Assembly (NCBI GenBank): GCA_022419385.1
Contig: JAJUBI010000006.1
Location: 2,480,001 to 2,544,000, forward strand
From: Paraconiothyrium sp. Pb-2020
Taxonomy: Eukaryota > Ascomycota > Dothideomycetes > Pleosporales > Didymosphaeriaceae
Length of the DNA stretch: 64,000 nucleotides
Direction: 5' to 3'
Position numbers and translations under genes: made by a program. Positions 57,482-64,000 of the stretch are shown here, piece after piece (positions within the stretch are counted from its first letter, which is position 1; each line of letters opens with the position of its first letter). The notes beneath the pieces were generated by a model. It had not been told where the DNA came from. It saw only the letters and a program-made list of their open reading frames with translations, and did not search any database.

Positions 57482-58409
57482 GGAAAGGCGCGTTCATGAG
57501 ATGTATAAGTGTTCAATACGGTTTGGAGTTTAGCCTATGGATCCGGCTAGGTAGGCGTTATTCGGCTGGGTACTACCCTCCTATGATGATGCGGGCATGG
57601 TATGTGGCGGCACTATTTAGAGGTTTCTGATTCAATATACGTTCATCGTTCCTCCTTGGTTATGCGTCTTCTTGCTCTTGCAAGGTTACTTCTACAGCTC
57701 GTTTTGGCTCTTAAACCCTCGATATCCAGCTACACAGAGACCACTGCGAACACAACGATGATGAAGTCGTAAGTCGTGCTGATATACATAAAATACTTAG
57801 GGTAGTTTTACCACAGTTGTTTGCAAGAAATCAGACCTAGGGCCATGATAAAGTGGGGGAGGAATCTTTACAAAAGGTCTTCATACTCGTGATTCACAGG
57901 TATGAGCGAGAAAGTGTAATAGTGATCAAGTAAGAGATGCAAGAGGCTTCAGTGAATTATTCGTCTGCCTGCTGAGATTCAAGGGACAATTCTTAGCTGT
58001 GCGCACATTACTCACGTCTTCAGTGTATGGAGAGCCTTGCTTCAGTTCTACTAACAGGGACCGCTTTACCTATGCTCTGTAAAACGTTTACTGAGCTCCT
58101 CACATTATCTACCAGTATAAAATACTCAGAAATTGTTATTGGTTCTAAAAAACTAGGAAATGGTATTGGCGTAGTCCTCACCTCAACACATGCTGAGGTG
58201 AGACAGCGTTCGCTTGCCCTTGCGAACAGACTCCGCCAACCATATTGTGACAACGCATCCCATACTGTTTGAACTTAAAATCCCCTTATAGTGATCTGAT
58301 GAACGTGCTTCTTTTGCTTCGTGAGGTCAATGACGCGCGGTCCTTCTTTGTACTCCAATTACCCCACACCCTTACTCGATCACAACAATGGACCTCGCGT
58401 CGCCGTCCT
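57482..58409. other. Intergenic region between convergent genes, no gene seen
   Basis: About 930 bp, AT-richer than the flanks, between the small glycine-rich gene and the minus-strand Cys/His protein. No feature beyond short frames. Confidence 0.5.
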
Positions 58410-60368
58410 CTACTCGTCTCCACTGTCATAATCAACCTCATCCTCTATGCTCTCACTGTCACCAACAGCCGAGGTACTGAACTGCCGAGTAACACTAACC
58501 TTCGGCGACAAGAGTTTAGGACACTCCTTGTCTGCGGCCTCTTTGGGAGAGGGCATGGACTCTGAGCTCTTCTCGCTGCTCTGACTATCAGTGGAGCTAC
58601 GGCGGCTAGAAGATGAGGTGAGAGATGGTTTGCCAGTAGTGTCAAGCGAAAGAGAAGGGAGCTTTGACACAGAGGGAGCTTCGGCGTCAGGGGTGGCGGG
58701 GTCGGTGTCTGATGGCGTGGGCAATGGGTTGGCATCAGACATTGTTTCGACAATCTCGGCTTCCAAGGCTGAGGTGACAGTAGATGCATTATCGGTGACG
58801 GTCTCGGTCTTCTCCCCTTTGTCGATGGAGACCTTGCGCTTCTTGATCGAGATATGTCCAGTCTCGAACTCCTCGTTAGACGAAGTCTTGCGCTTCTTGG
58901 ACAACGCTAGCTGCTCGGTAGTGTTTTGGGGGCCCTCAGCGATGTCTTCCGTCGCTTGATTCTGGAACAGCTCCTGAGAAGGCCTAGTAGAAAGCTCAGT
59001 AGCAGGCGAAGAAGGCTTTCCTGCCTCCGGAGAATTATCATCAGAAGTGATAGCTTCGATGTCTGACGTGGGCTGCTGCGCAGTCTCGTTGCCTCCAACC
59101 TTCTTGGTTGACGCCTTGACCTTCTTCATCGGAGGCTCTTGGAGCTTCTCATCGCCAGATGACACGTCGATGTCGTTAGAGGCCTTGCGCTTTGGAGCCT
59201 TTTTCTCTTTAACTGTGTCTGAGTGCTTAGAAGTGAAGTTAGCCTTCATAGACTCCTGTTGCAAGATGAACTGCCCGCTGACACTCTTCGAGGCTTCAGG
59301 CTCCTCTGTAGCAGGCTTCGCCTTCTTAGGCTCCGTCTTAGAAAGCTGAAACCGATTCTTGGGCTCATTAGCATTCCCAGTTGTCTTCATCGGCTTTATA
59401 GCCTCCTTCGTAACCACATTCTTCCCCTGCTGACTCGCCCTGATATTCGCCATCTTCATATCCCACGCGCTCATCTTCTCCTTCAATTGCTTTGCATAGG
59501 CCTTGACTTTCGCCTCGTCAACCTTCTTCACCGTTTCAACGTGATCGTCGTCCACCTCTTTAAGATAAAGAACACCGGGGAGCTGCCGGATGAGGCGACT
59601 GACTGACGTAGGTGCGCGGAGGTTCCTACGATCCATTGTCTTGGAAACTTGAGTGATAACTTCGTCGATACCGTCCATGACGCTCTTGATACTGCCCTTG
59701 CAGGCTTCGTGAGCGTGCAGGTCGTGGGCGTGGACGTCCGTCACGTCGAAGAACCATGAATCCTTCTTATTGGCGGGATCGGACGCGTACCAGAACAAGC
59801 GCATGTCAATGTGTGGACAGAGAGGAACGTCAGTGAGAACGTTATCGTGGGAGTTCCGGTGCTCGTCACAGATGGGGTTACGGCGATTTTGACGGCGAAG
59901 GCGGAAGCACTTAGGGCATTCACGGATGTCCTGCTTTCGAGCGTCTGCTTCGGCTTCCTCGACCTTCTCGCGGCCGCCGGCGGAAGTTCTATCGTAGCCA
60001 GGACGGTGTGAGCCGTGTTCGTGACGAAAAGGTTCCCACCCGCCCTGAATCATGGCCAGACGATCGGGGTTCATGTACGCCTCCTGCTTCATTGCCTGAA
60101 TCTCCTTGATCTCCCTCTTGTGCTTTTCTACCGCACCTTCATCCATGTCATTATTGATCTCTTCCACCAACGCCTTGATGTCGAAATGCTTGACGCCCTG
60201 AACAGGGCTCTCTGACTTCTTGAGCTCCAGTTCGTCCTCCAACCAAAGCTCCCGAGCTTGCTCGTCAGAGATAATCTCTATTCCTGTACGCCGGCCAGCT
60301 GAGAAGTCAATGTTGTAGCCGGCCTTCTTGCGGAGCTTGTTAATGTCCTCGATCGTTCCTTTAGACAT
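58410..60368 (-). CDS. Orphan Cys/His-motif protein with long charged tail
   Basis: Single exon, 652 aa from the ATG at 60368; the frame is open for 60 codons further up but lacks conserved sequence. The N-terminal 300 residues look folded: KLRKKAGYNIDFSAGRRTGI, a helical region, ECPKCFRLRRQNRRN followed by ICDEHRNSHDN and PLCPHIDMRLFWYASDP, a C-x2-C...C-x2-H...C-x-H pattern that probably binds zinc, then FFDVTDVHAHDLHAHEACKG. The C-terminal half is disordered, rich in Lys, Ser and Glu, with KKRK-type nuclear signals (KKRKTSSNEE, KKRKVSIDKG) and an acidic end (EDEVDYDSGDE). I do not recognise the family. It reads like a nuclear protein; chromatin or RNA association is a guess. The INO80 gene is next upstream on the same strand. 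Confidence 0.65.
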   Translation of the reverse strand: MSKGTIEDINKLRKKAGYNIDFSAGRRTGIEIISDEQARELWLEDELELKKSESPVQGVKHFDIKALVEEINNDMDEGAVEKHKREIKEIQAMKQEAYMNPDRLAMIQGGWEPFRHEHGSHRPGYDRTSAGGREKVEEAEADARKQDIRECPKCFRLRRQNRRNPICDEHRNSHDNVLTDVPLCPHIDMRLFWYASDPANKKDSWFFDVTDVHAHDLHAHEACKGSIKSVMDGIDEVITQVSKTMDRRNLRAPTSVSRLIRQLPGVLYLKEVDDDHVETVKKVDEAKVKAYAKQLKEKMSAWDMKMANIRASQQGKNVVTKEAIKPMKTTGNANEPKNRFQLSKTEPKKAKPATEEPEASKSVSGQFILQQESMKANFTSKHSDTVKEKKAPKRKASNDIDVSSGDEKLQEPPMKKVKASTKKVGGNETAQQPTSDIEAITSDDNSPEAGKPSSPATELSTRPSQELFQNQATEDIAEGPQNTTEQLALSKKRKTSSNEEFETGHISIKKRKVSIDKGEKTETVTDNASTVTSALEAEIVETMSDANPLPTPSDTDPATPDAEAPSVSKLPSLSLDTTGKPSLTSSSSRRSSTDSQSSEKSSESMPSPKEAADKECPKLLSPKVSVTRQFSTSAVGDSESIEDEVDYDSGDE

Positions 60369-61243
60369 TTCGGTGACTTGATTAACTTTCGATGTTGATG
60401 TGGTAGCGGTCTCAAGTCTTTCGGACACTCTTAAAACGTAAACCTTGCAGTGTTGAGTGTGCCACGAGGTTGAGTGAGCGCGTCCTTTCTGGCAAGGGAA
60501 CTCTCCGTAACCGCCCAGTGGTCTTGTTATAGTCGCCAACATCCGCACGCATAGTGACCTAAGAATGCACTCCTTGGTCCGAGATATTTTCCATCTTTGT
60601 CCACGCTTTCACAAAGCCATTGTGAAAGTCTGGTAGGGTCAAAGCTCCACAAATACTTTTGGCCGATTGTTCTCTTTGTCGTGATTGGGCGTCATCTGAT
60701 AGTGTCAGATCGTTGAGTGTTGGTGATGATAATTTGGTGGTAAAAGACCCAGAGAGCAGTACGCTGAATGCTCAGGCGGTTGACTTCACGGATATTCGAT
60801 GTGTGTGAATTGCAGGTCGTACCTCATCCCGCAAAGACTAGTGTCACTCGCGCGCAAAAGAACGTCAAAACTCAACATTGAACAATGCCATGTATTCTTT
60901 TAGCAGCGACTACCACCATCTACGGTTTTCAAGTGCAGGATCATCATGAGATATCGCATACCTCACAGCCATACACCACAGCAGGTCGCATTGACCCTCT
61001 GAGTCCCAATCATGCTCCTAGTGATCAGAACCCAAACATCCAGTACATGAAAGATCTAGAATTACACTCGACAACGAGCCGGGACCACACTTAGTGGTTT
61101 AGAATAACACACAAACCGATAAGGAAACAAACAACGGGGTGTCACAGATCCTGAAATGCTGGAAGCAGAGGACGCCTTACGTAAAACATGGTGGTAGAAA
61201 CCTAATGGTGGTACAGGAGGGTACAGGGCAGATGTGCGGTTTG
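60369..61243. other. Intergenic region, no gene seen
   Basis: About 875 bp between the Cys/His protein start and the INO80 stop (both minus strand). It carries the INO80 3' region and the promoter of the Cys/His gene. Confidence 0.5.
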
Positions 61244-64000
61244 TCAGACCTGGCCATCGGCAACAGCAAGGCGCTGTTTCGCTGTCTTCGCCTTCTTGGT
61301 CATACCCTTGCGGCGTTTGCCGCCGGGTGCAGCCGCCTCCGCACTTGAGATGGGTGTCGCGGCACCGCTGGGCTTCTCGCTGGTATCGAAATGACCTTCG
61401 CCTGGGAAACATTAGCCCTGCAATTGTACTGTTGGAACAGGTAGACTCACCCTCGTGATACATGTCGTCCAAGCTGGCCTCAGCCACCTTCTTTGTCCGC
61501 TTGCGCTTCTTGCCGGTGGGCGCGTTCTTCTCTGCTTCTGCGAGCTCAGCCTCTTTCTTCTCGATCTCAGCGGCTTGCTCGTCATCGGCCAGCCACATGG
61601 CGATATCCTTGGTACGGTTCTCACGAGACCGAGTGTTAAAGTCAACTTGGGCACCTGCTCCTCCGGAGATAACGACACGCTGAACCTCTTCCTTCTGCAA
61701 AGCACGCTTCCGGATGCGCTCTTCAATTGTACCACGTGTGATCAGACGATACACTGTAACTTGCCTGGTCTGTCCCAGACGATGCGCACGATCCATAGCC
61801 TGTGAATCGATCGTAGGATTCCAATCCGAATCGTAAAAGATGACGGTGTCGGCGGCTACAAGGTTAATCCCTAAACCTCCAGCACGTGTCGACAGCAAGA
61901 AGACAAATATGTCGGAATCGGGCGCCTGGAACTTCGCGACGGTATCGCGACGGTCCTCGAGCTTGGTGGAACCGTCCAGACGACAATACTTGTACTTTCG
62001 GTAGGTGAGATACTCTTCTACCATATCCATCATCCTTGTCATTTGGAAGTAGAGCAGGACGCGATGGCCGTTTGCTTTGAGTTCCCTAAGGAGCGCATCA
62101 AGTTTGGCAAGCTTGCCCGAATCCGTAACAAAGCGTTGCATGGAAGGCACATCGATGTGAGTGTATCGTGCCCGTGCGTTTGTCGGTGGCGGAAGCTTGC
62201 CGGTCATAGCGAGATTGGAGGTGACAGCCTTAGACTCTAGGAGTGTCTGCTCGCGCTCCGGATTTTGGGAGAAACCGTACAGTGCGTTGCGCATATAGGT
62301 GTTGAAAAACGTGTTCTGCTTCTCCGCGATGACACCTTGGCTGGAGCAATATAACTCGACGGGAGGTGCAGCAGCAGCCGGCTTAGCGCATCGCTCCATG
62401 ATGTTGAGACCGGTCTGTTCGAAAGACACTTGAGATACGTTGAACAGGTTCTGCATATAGCCGTTGGGAGTAATCTCAGCGAGTGCAACCCGATCCCGGC
62501 GCTCAACGATGTTGAGCATCGAATATTTAGGAGCGTATGTGCCGGCTTCCTCATCGTATAGGATGTTGAAGCGAGATAGTTGCTGAGGCTGATCAGAAAG
62601 GTCAACGGCACGGCGGAACAAATCTTCTCTTGCAATCTTGGATGCCTCTTGAGCTGACATGTTCGCCAATCGAAGCCACGCGAAGGCGCCATCTTCCTTA
62701 GAGGACTGGTGGATATTGTCCTGGGCCCAGATGTTCATCAAATTATAAAGATAGTGCCCGTTGAACCCAGCCTTAGGATTCTCTGATCCAGGTATATCGA
62801 GCCGACCACCGTTTCGGCAAACGAGGCGCGGTAGGCGATACTCGATTAGATTGCGTGTCGAATATGCTACGCTGACATTCTGACCTTCGCGCATGAAAGA
62901 GGCTGTCTCAGCGTAGTGTGCAAGAGAGAGAGGTGACCAGGTATCGGTACGTTCGAAAAGATCCGGGTGGTTGCAAACCTTACGGAACTGCATGACGAGA
63001 TTCATCAGTGTAGCAGTGTCTTGCTCATCTCCCACCGCTTTCTCGATAAGATCCATTAAGCTGATCTTATTTCGAAGGCTTGTATAGTACGCTCGCTGCC
63101 TGTACGTCAGATCACAGAAGACGTCCAGTTCAATCTTGTCACCAAGCTCTTTCTGTACGTGTTTTTTGACACGCCGCAGCATGAACGGTTTTAGGATCAT
63201 GTGCAAACGTTTTAGCTGATCCTCGTTGAGCTTCGTGTTGCTCTGCGCATGACTCTCAATGTCTTTGGAAAACCAGTCGCTAAACTCATCGTGGGAGTCA
63301 AACAAACTCGGCATGATGAAATGCAGAAGAGCCCACAGTTCTTGCATGTTGTTTTGGATGGGAGTACCGGTAAGAAGCAGGCGGTTACGTGTGTTGAAAC
63401 CCAACAGACTCTTCCAACGCGAACTCTGTGACGATTTGATTGCCTGAGCTTCATCGAGAATCATGTACTGCCAATGCATCTTCTGAAAGTATTGCGCGTC
63501 CTGCACAACCAGCTGGTAAGACGTAACGAGCACGTGCATTTGCGACTCGCGGTTATACACGCGGTGTTTCCTGTCCCAGTACTTTCGAAGGATTTTTCGG
63601 TCTCCAGCAGTACCCCAGTACGGAATGACCTTGAAGGCAGGCACAAATTTGGCAATTTCTTGTTGCCAGTTGTGCAGCGTGGATGCAGGCGCAATGACCA
63701 GGAAAGGACCCCAGTAATTGTGCTTCTCGGCAAGATAAGCCATGACAGAGATCGACTGTACGGTCTTCCCGAGACCCATCTCGTCGGCTAGAATGCCGTT
63801 GATACCCTGCTCGTATAGGTTGACAAGCCAGTTGAGGCCCTTCAGCTGATATTCTTTGAGTGTGCAATTGAGCAATTTCGGCTGGGGAATGAAGTCTTTC
63901 TCGTCTTGAAGACCAGATGGATTCTGGAAGTTTAGCTCGTCTCCATCCTCGTCATCTTCACCTCCAGTGTTATTGAAAGCACGTGCTCGGTCTTGAGCTT
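61244..64000 (-). CDS. INO80: INO80 chromatin remodeler ATPase, partial (5' part beyond window)
   Basis: SWI2/SNF2 ATPase of the INO80 complex, which slides and spaces nucleosomes and acts at promoters and DNA breaks. The last exon (61244-61401) is joined by a 49-nt intron to 61451-64000, which stays open to the window edge, so about 900 C-terminal residues are visible. Helicase motifs: ILADEMGLGKTVQ (I), LVIAPASTLHNW (Ia), MILDEAQAIK (II, the DEAQ form), LLLTGTPIQNN (III), the long family-specific insertion starting at CRNGGRLDIPGSENPKAGFN, YCRLDGSTKLEDRR (IV), STRAGGLGINLVAADTVIFY (V) and DRAHRLGQTRQVTVYRL (VI). The insertion between the two RecA lobes is the INO80 hallmark. The C-terminus is Lys/Arg/Ala-rich (GKRRKGMTKKAKTAKQRLA). 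Confidence 0.95.

Noticed and set aside
1..64000. Transposon, secondary-metabolite cluster or CRISPR-like array
   Set aside because: No transposase, integrase, reverse transcriptase, polyketide or peptide synthetase motif, no long terminal repeat and no spaced repeat array was seen on either strand.

Overview
The window is nuclear DNA of a filamentous ascomycete fungus, most likely a dothideomycete. Supporting signs are short spliceosomal introns (about 42-56 nt with GTA/GTG donors, CTAAY branch sites and YAG acceptors), closely packed genes on both strands, GC content near 50 percent, and ascomycete-specific families (YDR124W-like, Pbn1, Knr4/Smi1, DUF7580, fungal-type Hsf1). I saw no rRNA, tRNA, CRISPR array or intact transposon. 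All functions are read from protein motifs by eye; exon joins were checked for frame by hand.

Layout. 1.3-8.6 kb: a YDR124W-like protein and the mRNA-export scaffold Sac3. 11.0-14.4 kb: a conserved fungal protein of unknown function facing a SUMO-E1 subunit (Aos1) gene; both have reading-frame breaks. 14.9-17.8 kb: divergent ER genes Pbn1 (GPI-anchor mannosylation) and a SARAF-like protein. 18.0-25.4 kb: a BTB protein, a frame-broken F-box gene and a copper amine oxidase, all on the minus strand. 25.4-28.1 kb: gene-poor. 28.1-38.7 kb: a methyltransferase fused to a GFA zinc domain, a coiled-coil protein, a small HIG1-like membrane protein, Derlin, a small glycine-zipper protein, RNA polymerase I subunit A49 and a promethin/LDO-like lipid-droplet protein. 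39.2-48.4 kb: the accessory-looking core, a large C2H2 zinc-finger/double-macro-domain gene transcribed away from a HeLo-like/DUF7580 gene. 50.0-64.0 kb: Knr4/Smi1, Hsf1, a tiny MGC-type probably lipidated glycine-rich protein, an orphan Cys/His nuclear-type protein and the INO80 ATPase, which runs off the right edge.

How the genes relate. Most are unlinked housekeeping functions: nuclear export, Pol I, chromatin remodelling, heat shock, ER quality control and GPI synthesis. The part most likely to be a little-described system is 39.2-48.4 kb. There an ADP-ribose-type reader/eraser protein with the N-terminal and zinc-finger region common in fungal NLR-like proteins shares a 367-bp intergenic region with a protein of the family linked to fungal programmed cell death. 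An immune or allorecognition role is my inference.

A second theme is reading-frame damage. Aos1 has at least seven frame changes with the protein sequence otherwise well kept, and single changes occur in the 11-12.5 kb gene, the F-box gene, the 5' end of the zinc-finger/macro gene and exon 1 of the HeLo-like gene. Long genes such as Sac3, Hsf1 and INO80 are clean. Either local assembly errors or recent decay could explain this, and raw reads would decide.
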